7,086 bases of DNA from Spirochaeta sp. Its GTDB lineage: Bacteria > Spirochaetota > Spirochaetia > DSM-27196 > Alkalispirochaetaceae. Numbering within the stretch: position 1 is the stretch's first letter; the number at the start of each line of letters is the position of its first letter. This document shows positions 1 through 6,052 of this stretch, in pieces. The notes under the pieces are model-generated. The model saw only the letters and a program-made list of their open reading frames with translations, was not told the origin of the DNA and did not search any database. Location of the stretch: positions 1 to 7,086 of the forward strand of contig SKHA01000077.1 of assembly GCA_007117185.1 (NCBI GenBank), given 5' to 3'. The translations under genes were made by a program, and so were the position numbers.

Positions 1-285
1 CACCCCCAGGGCGCGACCCATGGGCAGAATCTGGCCGTAATTGGACTGGGGGTCCGTTGCCGGAACGTGGCGTTCATCCGAGAGAATCAGGCGCGCGCCC
101 CGGGCACGGGGCGGGTCGGCGGCGAGGCGGTTGTATACCTCCAGGGGCGTCCTGCCCCCGGCGAGCATAATGGCCCGGGGCCGTTCCTCCGTGGATCTCT
201 CCAGCTCTCGCCGGAGCAGAACCTCCAGCTCCTGCGCCGCCGCCCCACCGGATTCAAAGCTGCGGAACCGTACTGCCCCCCTCAT
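1..285 (-). CDS. pgl: 6-phosphogluconolactonase, N-terminal 95 residues (runs off the window)
   Basis: The enzyme hydrolyses 6-phospho-D-glucono-1,5-lactone to 6-phosphogluconate in the cytosol, directly after the Zwf reaction. I translated this frame by hand. It has the family's sugar-phosphate-binding stretch LAGGRTPLEVYNRLA at about residues 41-55 and the hallmark SDERHVPATDPQSNY at about 69-83, both typical of the short DevB/SOL-type Pgl related to glucosamine-6-phosphate isomerases. The start is the ATG at 285-283, which overlaps the zwf stop as ATGA. A GGGAG Shine-Dalgarno site lies at 299-295, nine bases upstream. Family members are usually about 220-260 residues, so more than half of the protein lies beyond position 1. 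The overlap implies co-transcription and translational coupling with zwf. No frameshift is visible in the part present. Confidence 0.93.
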   Translation of the reverse strand, partial: MRGAVRFRSFESGGAAAQELEVLLRRELERSTEERPRAIMLAGGRTPLEVYNRLAADPPRARGARLILSDERHVPATDPQSNYGQILPMGRALGV

Positions 286-1673
286 CGGGGCCCGCTCCCG
301 CCGTAGGCGTACTCCTGCGGCTGAATGCGCTCGCTCTCGATCTCTTCAAGAAGCGGGGTAACGATGCGCCACGCTGCCCCCAGTTCCTTCTGCTGAATAA
401 AGAGAGAACGGTCGCCCCGCAGGACGTCCGCCAGCAGTCGCTCGTACGCCTCGGGCAGGGCGGTGTCGAACTGCTGGTTGTAGAGCATGTTCAGCCCCAC
501 CGGCGCAGTGGTCAGAGAGAGCCCCGGCACCTTGTTGTTCAGGACCAGCTCGATCGCCTCGTTGGGCTGCACCCGAATGCGCAGGGTATTGGCTTCCACA
601 TCCCCCAGCAGGGGGAAGGGGAGGCTGCGGAAACGAATGAGGATCTCTGTCTTCTGTGTGTCCAGCGCTTTTCCCGCGCTGACCCGGAAGGGCACCCCGT
701 ACCACCGGGGGGTATTCACCCACAGGGTCGTCCGGGCGTAGGTCTCGGTGATCGAGTCGTCAGGAACCTCCGGGTCGTCCCGGTACCCCGCGTATTGCCC
801 CGTTACCGTCTCTTCCCGGGTCATCGGCCGGGTTGCCCGGAGCACCCGGGACTTCTCCTCGGCGATCTCCCCCGGGGAGAGCTCGATGGGCTGCTCCATC
901 GCTACCAGCGCCAGGGTCTGCAGCAGGTGGTTCTGCATGACGTCACGGATGATGCCGAAGCGGTCAAAATAGCCCGCCCGTCCCTCCACGCCGATCTTCT
1001 CGGAAAAGGCGATCTCCACCGATTCGATGTGATCGCGGTTCCAGATCTGCTCGAAGATGCGGTTGCCGAAGCGGAGCACCAGGAGGTTCTGGATCACCTC
1101 TTTGCCCAGGTAATGGTCGATGCGGTAGGTCTGCCCTTCCGTGAAGATCTCCCCCAGGGCGCGGGTCAGCTCGGCGCTGCTCTCGGTGTCCCGGCCGAAG
1201 GGCTTCTCGATGACTACCCGGGACCAGTTGCCGTCGTGCTCGTCGGCCAGGCCGGCCCGGCGAATGGAGTTGGCCGTGTCCAGGAAGACCCCCGGGGGAA
1301 TCGCCATGTACATCAGTTGGTTGGCCCGGGGACCGCACAGGTGCTCCAGGCGCCGACCCAGGGCGCGGAAATCGTCGGCGTTGTTGTACTGGCCGCTATG
1401 GTAGTGGCAGCGCTTGAGAAACTGCCCCACCTTGATGTCGCACTGGCTGGGCTCCGGTTCGTACCGGCAGGTGAGGGTATCCGCCACCTGCCGGCGGAAC
1501 TCGCCGTCGTTCATGGTGGATCTGGCGAAGCCCACCACATGGAATCGCTCCGGCAGGAGGTCGTTACAGTAGAGGCTGAAAAGTGCGGGAAGCAGCTTCT
1601 TCCGGGTCAGGTCGCCGGAGGCGCCGACGATGACGATGCTGACTGGTTTGTTGTCCGGTGTTGCAGTAGTCAC
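282..1673 (-). CDS. zwf: Glucose-6-phosphate 1-dehydrogenase
   Basis: This cytosolic enzyme oxidises glucose 6-phosphate to 6-phosphogluconolactone with reduction of NAD(P), the first step of the oxidative pentose phosphate pathway. Visible motifs, numbered from the GTG start: nucleotide-binding GASGDLTRKK (17-26), VIEKPFG (154-160), the signature active-site RIDHYLGKE (184-192), and a QNH whose His249 matches the family's catalytic base. The C-terminal YAYGGSGP resembles the usual ending. It has 463 residues from GTG 1673; the family is usually about 480-510, and all core parts are present. I chose GTG 1673 because a good promoter at 1710-1682 puts the transcript start at about 1675. The longer ATG start at 1691 (469 residues) would lie inside that promoter and has no Shine-Dalgarno site. 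Function is secure; the start is inferred. The stop overlaps the pgl start. Confidence 0.96.
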   Translation of the reverse strand: MTTATPDNKPVSIVIVGASGDLTRKKLLPALFSLYCNDLLPERFHVVGFARSTMNDGEFRRQVADTLTCRYEPEPSQCDIKVGQFLKRCHYHSGQYNNADDFRALGRRLEHLCGPRANQLMYMAIPPGVFLDTANSIRRAGLADEHDGNWSRVVIEKPFGRDTESSAELTRALGEIFTEGQTYRIDHYLGKEVIQNLLVLRFGNRIFEQIWNRDHIESVEIAFSEKIGVEGRAGYFDRFGIIRDVMQNHLLQTLALVAMEQPIELSPGEIAEEKSRVLRATRPMTREETVTGQYAGYRDDPEVPDDSITETYARTTLWVNTPRWYGVPFRVSAGKALDTQKTEILIRFRSLPFPLLGDVEANTLRIRVQPNEAIELVLNNKVPGLSLTTAPVGLNMLYNQQFDTALPEAYERLLADVLRGDRSLFIQQKELGAAWRIVTPLLEEIESERIQPQEYAYGGSGPR

Positions 1674-1681
1674 GATGGGCC

Positions 1682-1710
1682 ATGATAGCATGTAGGCAAA
1701 GCGAGGTGAA
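1682..1710 (-). promoter_or_regulatory. Predicted zwf-pgl promoter, sigma-70 type with extended -10
   Basis: Reading the minus strand, a -35 box TTCACC (1710-1705, 4/6) is followed by a 17-base spacer and a -10 box TATCAT (1687-1682, 5/6). The -10 is preceded by TGC, an extended -10 element. Transcription would start at about 1676-1675, two to three bases before GTG 1673, giving a nearly leaderless zwf-pgl mRNA. The -10 also sits inside a CATG-N4-CATG dyad (1692-1681). The -35 covers the ribosome binding site of the divergent methyltransferase gene. Confidence 0.55.
1704..1709 (+). promoter_or_regulatory. Ribosome binding site of the methyltransferase gene
   Basis: AGGTGA lies four bases before ATG 1714 and fixes that start. 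It coincides on the opposite strand with the predicted zwf -35 box, so the two genes share these bases for different jobs. Confidence 0.7.
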
Positions 1711-1713
1711 CTG

Positions 1714-2508
1714 ATGCTCTACGAGAATCCCCGGGGGTACGACCATATCCACGACTCTTTTGCCGAGGACATCCCCTTCTGGATCGAGGTGAGTCGCCGG
1801 GCCATCGCTGACGTCCCGGGGGGCACCGTCTGGGAGCTGGGCTGCGGCAGTGGTCGGGTAACCGTTCCCGTGGCGTTGGCGGGGATCCCCGTGGTGGGGG
1901 TGGACGCCCAGCCGGAGATGATCGACGCCGCGGGGAAGCGTGCCGCAGCGGCGGGGCTGGACGTGGGCAACCCCTGCTTCCACGTCGGGTCGATGGAGGC
2001 GCTGCCGGAGGTAGCAACGCAGCGGCAGACTCCGGAGGGAACCCCGGTAGCTGCGGCGATCATCCCCCTGCACAGCCTCTCCCACCTGCTTGAACCGGCG
2101 GCGGTTGGCGCCTGCCTCCAGGGGATCTTCCGCCTGCTGGCGCCGGGAGGGGTTCTGGCGCTGGCGGTACACCTGCCGGACCTGGAGACGCTCCAGCGCG
2201 ACCCGGCGGCGCTCTTTCCCCTTGATCTCGGACCGGGCATCCTGGCACACGAGCAGAGCCGATACGATGCGGTAACCCAGATCCTGCACTGCCGGTGGTG
2301 GTGGGAAGTGGATGGCGAGCCGGAGGAGGGTGGTCCGCACCTCCACCAGTTTGATCTGCGGATGTTCTTCCCCCGGGAGCTTGAGACGCTGCTTACCTGC
2401 GCCGGTTTCGTTGTGGAGGAGCGCTGGGGGTGGTACGACCGCACCCCCCTGACTTCCGCCAGGGGGACCCAGATCGTGGTGGCCCGCCGGCCCCTGGGCC
2501 GACCCTGA
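1714..2508 (+). CDS. Class I SAM-dependent methyltransferase, substrate unknown
   Basis: This 264-residue cytosolic protein should transfer a methyl group from S-adenosylmethionine to an acceptor I cannot identify. Motif I is VWELGCGSG (39-47), the glycine-rich SAM loop. The acidic residue ending strand 2 is Asp64 in VVGVDAQPEMI, which normally holds the ribose hydroxyls. A later FRLLAPGGVLALAV segment is the usual post-motif strand. The C-terminal half has LRMFFPRELETLLTCAGF and a final strand IVVARR, a pattern common in small-molecule methyltransferases of the Methyltransf_11/25 type. The ATG at 1714 has a good Shine-Dalgarno site. The gene is divergent from zwf with only 40 bp between the chosen starts, and converges on the carbonic-anhydrase-like gene with 23 bp between stops. 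No convincing promoter is visible; TTGCAG (1661-1666) with TAGCAT (1686-1691) is a weak pair with a 19-base spacer. Confidence is high for the fold and low for the substrate. Confidence 0.88.
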   Translation: MLYENPRGYDHIHDSFAEDIPFWIEVSRRAIADVPGGTVWELGCGSGRVTVPVALAGIPVVGVDAQPEMIDAAGKRAAAAGLDVGNPCFHVGSMEALPEVATQRQTPEGTPVAAAIIPLHSLSHLLEPAAVGACLQGIFRLLAPGGVLALAVHLPDLETLQRDPAALFPLDLGPGILAHEQSRYDAVTQILHCRWWWEVDGEPEEGGPHLHQFDLRMFFPRELETLLTCAGFVVEERWGWYDRTPLTSARGTQIVVARRPLGRP

Positions 2509-2531
2509 GGCCCCGAGGCCGGCCACCAGCA

Positions 2532-3065
2532 TCAGGGCATCGACGCCGCGTGCTCCCGGGCGTACAGACAGTACCGCGCGGCGTGGTGCCGGCGATCGTC
2601 CAGCTCTTCCTGTCGCATCCGGCGGATGAATTTGGCGGGGACTCCCGCCACCACCGAGCCGGACTCTACCACCATTCCCGGGGGTACCACCGCCCCTGCC
2701 GCCACCAGCGCCCGGGGCTGCACCACCGCTCCGTCCAGAACCACCGCGCCAATGCCGATGAGGCACTCCTCCTCCAGGGTGCACCCGTGCAGGTTCACCG
2801 CGTGTCCCACCGTTACCCGGTCGCCGATGGTCAGGGGAAACTGGCCTCCCGTGACGTGCAGCACCGCGCCGTCCTGGATGTTGCTGTCCCGGCCGATGCG
2901 CACCCAGTGAACGTCACCGCGGATCACCGTGTTGTACCAGACGGAACTCCCCGGGCCGATGGTCACATCTCCGATGATGCGTACCCCCTCCATCACTATC
3001 GCCGCGGGGTCGATATCCGGCGCCGTTCCGTGCCACCCGCGAACTGTTGCTCCGCTGCTGATCAT
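2532..3065 (-). CDS. Gamma-class carbonic anhydrase-like protein (left-handed beta-helix)
   Basis: This 177-residue protein has the hexapeptide-repeat pattern of a left-handed parallel beta-helix (IIGDVTIGPGSSVW, LIGIGAVVLDGAVV, LVAAGAVVPPGMVV and others), followed by a C-terminal alpha helix. Such proteins form trimers with zinc or iron between subunits. The three metal-ligand histidines are present: His70 (VLHVT), His88 (VGHAV) and His93 (NLHGC), along with RGDV and NIQDG as in the YrdA/PaaY/CamH branch. The acidic loop of archaeal Cam is absent, as usual in this branch. Carbonic anhydrase activity is therefore possible but not assured; some relatives are inactive, or are acyl-CoA thioesterases such as PaaY. 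The start is ATG 3065, overlapping the upstream stop as ATGA, with AAGGA eight bases before it. An upstream in-frame start would add 27 residues that do not fit the fold. Confidence 0.9.
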   Translation of the reverse strand: MISSGATVRGWHGTAPDIDPAAIVMEGVRIIGDVTIGPGSSVWYNTVIRGDVHWVRIGRDSNIQDGAVLHVTGGQFPLTIGDRVTVGHAVNLHGCTLEEECLIGIGAVVLDGAVVQPRALVAAGAVVPPGMVVESGSVVAGVPAKFIRRMRQEELDDRRHHAARYCLYAREHAASMP

Positions 3066-5281
3066 CGTATTGTTCCTTGTATCTGCCCCTGAAAAATCGC
3101 ACCGCACCGCCGGGCCAGGCGCTGGGACTGTTCCAGCAGCTTCCACCGAACGATGGGTATCTGTTCCAGAATCCCCGCCGGTAACAGGTAGAGCCGGCTG
3201 TCCTCCTCGGCGATGTACTCCAGCGCCTCCGAGTCGGTACGCAATAATACTGAAGCGCCGATCGCCTCTCCCGGGCCGGTAACATCGATGCGCTTGTTCT
3301 GACAGCGCACCGCGATGCTGCCCTCAGCCACCATCAGGACCGATTCAGCGATGAAGACCGTCTCGCCCTTGCGGATCTCAACCTCCATCATCTCCTGGGC
3401 GATCTGGTTGAGCGTGGCCCCGGCCACACGGTCTCCCAGGAGGAACGTGCCCATGAGGAAGTGCTTCCGCCTGAGGTACTCCCGGATCGGCTCCTCAAGG
3501 TCACTTCGCTGGAGGAACGCCACATACATCGCCGGAGGGATCTCCAGGACGCGGATGAAGCTGGCGGCGCGGTAGGTCCGGGTAGCCGGGGTGGCGCTCA
3601 GGCAGTTCAGCTCTGCCATCATCGACCCGGGTGTCAGGACGTTGTCGATCTCCGTCTCCGCGTCGATGATCTCTACCAGGCCGTTCAGCAACAGGTAGAC
3701 GCTGGACGGTTGGGTTCCCTTCTTGTACAGGATGGACCCGATACTCATCGTCCTGGCGGTGCAGTTGGCCAGCATGGCTATCTCGTACTCCGGTACCCCC
3801 GGGAAGTTGTGCAGCAGCTGCTCCCGGATGTGGGCGGTGTCGTGGCTGTCGGCGGCTCGGATCAGGACGTCCTGCATTCCGAAGGAGGTATCCGCACCGA
3901 TCTCCTTTTCCTCCACCGTCAGGGGGGTGGAGCGATGACTCAGGACGATGCGGATGGATTGATCCTCCCGAAAATCCTCTGCCCGCCCGTGGATCATCCC
4001 GCCGCCCACGTCCAGCTTCTTGATGTCCACCGGGGTCAGGTAGTTACGCCGCACCTCTTCCTTGAGGCGGGCGGTGAAGGCGTTGCCGTCCCGGGTCAGA
4101 TTTTCCAGCTGGTCGAAGGTGCAGATGTCCGCAAAGTGGGCGTAGGTGCGGTAGCCGCTGTCCCACAGTGCCCGGAAGAACATGATCGTCGTCTCCACCG
4201 GGTGTGGTGAGAAGACCGGCTTCACCTCCAGCCCCTCGATCATGTTCCACTGGTCCGGCACCAGATCCTGGCAGCGAAAGTAGTCATCAAACCGCTCTTC
4301 CGGGAAGGACATCAGCGCCGAGAGTTTCTTGGCCACCGAGGCGCGTACCAGCGGTGTGGCATAGTAGGTGAGACGGTGGTCCGCCCGGACCAGCGAGGTG
4401 AGCCCGGCGAAATGGTCGTCGTGAGCGTGGGTGTGAAAGATCCCGTCTATCTGGTTCACGCTGATCCCCAGGGCGTTGAGGGTGTGCATCACACTCGGTC
4501 CGGCGTCAATGAGGTACAGCCGCCCCTGAAAGACGAGAATGCCCGCCATGCACGGCCGGTTGGGGTCCCATCCGTCCCCCTCGCCGGTGTGGACCACCGA
4601 GAAGTACTCCGGCTTTATTTTGTGCTGGCTCAGGATGTAGGGTGGTTCATACTGCTCCAGCCGCGCCAGATTGAGGGATACCTCCACGTAATCTCCCTGA
4701 AAACTGATGCGGTAGGTGTTGATTGCCACCCGCTCCACCGAGACTCCCGGAGCGATCTCCTGGACGCCGTCATCAATAACCTTGAAGTCGATCAGCTCCT
4801 CCGGCTGACGTATCGTTCCGAAAGCGAAGACCTTCTTCAGGCGCATATACTCCGCTGCCAGCTCCTGGTCGGCCCCGGCGGCGATCATCTCCTCTTCGGA
4901 AACCAGCCCGAAGTTACCCCGATAGATGTACTCTCGTTGCGCCGTGACCTGGTCCTGGGCGCCCATGATGATCGGCCTGGTGCCGTTATTGTTGGGGTGG
5001 CCGGGGATGATCATCCCCTGGCGGTAGAACATCTGCAGTACAGGAAACTCAGCCAGGTTGGCAAACTCACCGTTCTGAACACTGACATCAGAGAGGAGGA
5101 TCGCGTTGGGTCCGGTCTCGCAGGCGACCCCGCCACGCTCGACCGGCTGAATCAGTCCCCGGCGCATCAGGTGTTTTACCGTATCCGCCGGACACCCGCA
5201 GAGGATTCGCAGATCCCGCTGGGGTATCTCCACCCAGTAGATGCCGCTGGAGATGCGGACGCTTTGAACTGATGACTCCAC
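3062..5281 (-). CDS. Metallo-beta-lactamase-fold hydrolase fused to two cyclic-nucleotide-binding-like domains
   Basis: This is a 739-residue soluble protein; I see no signal peptide or membrane segment. Residues 1 to about 235 form an N-terminal region I cannot assign, with a CGCPADTVKHLMRRGLI segment near 28-44 that includes a Cys-x-Cys. Residues about 235-460 are a metallo-beta-lactamase fold: THAHDDH supplies His285, His287, Asp289 and His290, then His360, Asp385 and His449 complete a dinuclear metal site, so hydrolase (or redox) chemistry is plausible. Residues about 491-592 and 608-715 are two CNB-like beta-barrels. In the first phosphate-binding cassette Glu557 is kept but Ala566 replaces the Arg, with Arg568 two residues on. 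In the second, Ala676 and Glu685 replace Glu and Arg. I chose GTG 5281 because GGAGG lies six bases upstream; GTG 5320 gives 752 residues without a Shine-Dalgarno site. The substrate is unknown. Confidence 0.9.
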   Translation of the reverse strand: MESSVQSVRISSGIYWVEIPQRDLRILCGCPADTVKHLMRRGLIQPVERGGVACETGPNAILLSDVSVQNGEFANLAEFPVLQMFYRQGMIIPGHPNNNGTRPIIMGAQDQVTAQREYIYRGNFGLVSEEEMIAAGADQELAAEYMRLKKVFAFGTIRQPEELIDFKVIDDGVQEIAPGVSVERVAINTYRISFQGDYVEVSLNLARLEQYEPPYILSQHKIKPEYFSVVHTGEGDGWDPNRPCMAGILVFQGRLYLIDAGPSVMHTLNALGISVNQIDGIFHTHAHDDHFAGLTSLVRADHRLTYYATPLVRASVAKKLSALMSFPEERFDDYFRCQDLVPDQWNMIEGLEVKPVFSPHPVETTIMFFRALWDSGYRTYAHFADICTFDQLENLTRDGNAFTARLKEEVRRNYLTPVDIKKLDVGGGMIHGRAEDFREDQSIRIVLSHRSTPLTVEEKEIGADTSFGMQDVLIRAADSHDTAHIREQLLHNFPGVPEYEIAMLANCTARTMSIGSILYKKGTQPSSVYLLLNGLVEIIDAETEIDNVLTPGSMMAELNCLSATPATRTYRAASFIRVLEIPPAMYVAFLQRSDLEEPIREYLRRKHFLMGTFLLGDRVAGATLNQIAQEMMEVEIRKGETVFIAESVLMVAEGSIAVRCQNKRIDVTGPGEAIGASVLLRTDSEALEYIAEEDSRLYLLPAGILEQIPIVRWKLLEQSQRLARRCGAIFQGQIQGTIR
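3074..3078 (-). promoter_or_regulatory. Ribosome binding site of the gamma-CA-like gene
   Basis: AAGGA lies eight bases upstream of ATG 3065, inside the end of the preceding gene. It supports the 177-residue start over the longer in-frame start at 3146. Confidence 0.7.
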
Positions 5282-5287
5282 TCGCTG

Positions 5288-5292
5288 CCTCC
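5288..5292 (-). promoter_or_regulatory. Ribosome binding site deciding the start of the MBL/CNB fusion gene
   Basis: A perfect GGAGG lies six bases before GTG 5281. The alternative GTG at 5320 is preceded only by a pyrimidine run. This favours the 739-residue protein. Confidence 0.75.
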
Positions 5293-5352
5293 GGGTCTTC
5301 TTTTCTTTACTGTAGTTCACAGAAAAAGGCTTTGCAAGGTTGGAGAGGCAGC

Positions 5353-5928
5353 TCAGACCCAGCCGAGCTGCAGTTCGATGTATTGCATCACTGAGTCTTC
5401 CCGGAGCTCCTCGGGAAGTTCATCCCGATTCCGGAGGGTCTGAAAGAGGGAAAGTGCTTTTTCCGGGTTCTTCAGCTGCCGGTACGCACAGGCCATGGCG
5501 TAGGCGGTGAGGTAGTCGTCGTTGTTGAGGTTGTAGGACTGCTTCAGCAGGGAGTAGGCTTTTTCCTGCTGTCCGATTCGACTCATCAGGATACTCAGGT
5601 TTCGCAGAACCCCGGCGTTTGAGGGGTTGATCCGGTGGGCCCGCTCCAGCGCTTCTTGAGCGGGGCCGTTATTTCCCATCCGCAGGTGGGCGCACCCGAC
5701 AGCTTCCCAGGCAAGGTCGCTTTCGCTGTCCCGGGCTATGTAGAACCTCAGCGCCTTCAGCGCCTCTTCGTTATGATTGCTCTCAGTATACGCAATTCCG
5801 ATGGTCAGCAGGGCATGCAGATTGTCCGGCTCTTCCGCCAGAACCACCTTGAGTGCGGCGATCGCCTGGTCGTAGTCGCCCTGGCGGATCAGATTCTCAG
5901 CCTGTTCCACAGAATGCACGTCATCCAC
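5353..5928 (-). CDS. Tetratricopeptide repeat protein
   Basis: This 191-residue protein is made almost wholly of TPR helical hairpins: about five units at residues 5-36, 37-70, 71-104, 105-138 and 139-170. Each has the usual pattern of an early Gly/Ala/Tyr, a later Ala and a closing Pro, for example GDYDQAIAALKVVLAEEPDN. No signal peptide or membrane helix is seen, so it is probably a cytosolic protein-binding scaffold. Its partner is unknown; the MBL/CNB fusion gene, whose chosen start (GTG 5281) lies 71 bp downstream of its stop on the same strand, is the obvious candidate. The start GTG 5928 fits a leaderless transcript, since a TTGACC/TACCTT promoter ends six bases before it. GTG 5919, nine bases further on and preceded by AGGA, is an alternative that shortens the protein by three residues. 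The frame has no other start before an upstream stop codon. Confidence 0.88.
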   Translation of the reverse strand: MDDVHSVEQAENLIRQGDYDQAIAALKVVLAEEPDNLHALLTIGIAYTESNHNEEALKALRFYIARDSESDLAWEAVGCAHLRMGNNGPAQEALERAHRINPSNAGVLRNLSILMSRIGQQEKAYSLLKQSYNLNNDDYLTAYAMACAYRQLKNPEKALSLFQTLRNRDELPEELREDSVMQYIELQLGWV

Positions 5929-5934
5929 ATCCTG

Positions 5935-5963
5935 AAGGTAGTAATTCCTGTCACGGCGGTCAA
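5935..5963 (-). promoter_or_regulatory. Predicted promoter of the TPR - MBL/CNB - gamma-CA unit
   Basis: On the minus strand TTGACC (5963-5958, 5/6 to the -35 consensus) is followed by exactly 17 bases and TACCTT (5940-5935, a TAnnnT -10). Six bases separate the -10 from GTG 5928, so transcription would start at the start codon. The -10 is weak by itself; the -35 and the spacing carry the call. Confidence 0.5.
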
Positions 5964-6009
5964 GAAAATGTTACCACTGGAGCCGCCAATGACGCCGACG
6001 TCCTGGGCG

Positions 6010-6031
6010 CCGGAGCTTGCCCCTGCTTCGG
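6010..6031. promoter_or_regulatory. Imperfect dyad over the -35 box of the CinA-like gene
   Basis: CCGGAGC (6010-6016) and GCTTCGG (6025-6031) form a seven-pair inverted repeat with one G-T pair and an eight-base centre. The -35 box TTGCCC (6017-6022) lies in that centre. It could be an operator for a dimeric regulator, or chance in GC-rich DNA. The rest of the 124-bp gap between the divergent TPR and CinA-like genes (5929-6052) shows only the two promoters and a short AT-rich patch near 5961-5973. Confidence 0.3.
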
Positions 6032-6046
6032 TCTGCGCCGTATAGT
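6017..6046 (+). promoter_or_regulatory. Predicted promoter of the CinA-like gene, leaderless geometry
   Basis: TTGCCC (6017-6022, 4/6) is followed by an 18-base spacer and TATAGT (6041-6046, 5/6). The A of ATG 6053 lies seven bases after the last -10 base, which is the expected +1. No Shine-Dalgarno site precedes this ATG, so the mRNA would begin with the start codon. Confidence 0.6.
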
Positions 6047-6052
6047 TTTTCG

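Noticed and set aside
795..1685. Plus-strand open frame of 296 codons opposite zwf
   Set aside because: It is an antisense shadow of a well-supported dehydrogenase, with low-complexity composition and no motif.
2497..2524. Possible terminator hairpin between the convergent methyltransferase and gamma-CA genes
   Set aside because: Only GGCCG/CGGCC plus two more pairs after a mismatch can form, the loop is large, and no T tract follows on either strand. Termination here may be factor-dependent.
1564..2784. Long open frame of 406 codons on the minus strand, across the methyltransferase gene and into zwf
   Set aside because: It lies opposite a gene with clear SAM motifs, its translation is rich in Arg, Gly and Pro without any motif, and it overlaps two real genes. 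It is a by-product of high GC.
3066..3146. 27-residue N-terminal extension of the gamma-CA-like protein
   Set aside because: It lies inside the end of the fusion gene, does not resemble beta-helix sequence, and ATG 3065 has its own ribosome binding site.
4376..5272. Plus-strand open frame of 298 codons opposite the MBL/CNB fusion gene
   Set aside because: The opposite strand carries full metal-ligand motifs; this frame shows none and has no ribosome binding site.
5282..5320. Longer 752-residue start (GTG 5320) for the fusion protein
   Set aside because: It has no Shine-Dalgarno site and no -10 element at leaderless distance, whereas GTG 5281 has GGAGG six bases upstream. The extra 13 residues are mostly Lys and Arg.
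5321..5352. Possible terminator between the TPR and fusion genes (CTT-GCA-AAG followed by CCTTTTT on the minus strand)
   Set aside because: The stem is only three pairs before the T run, too weak to call; the genes are more likely co-transcribed.
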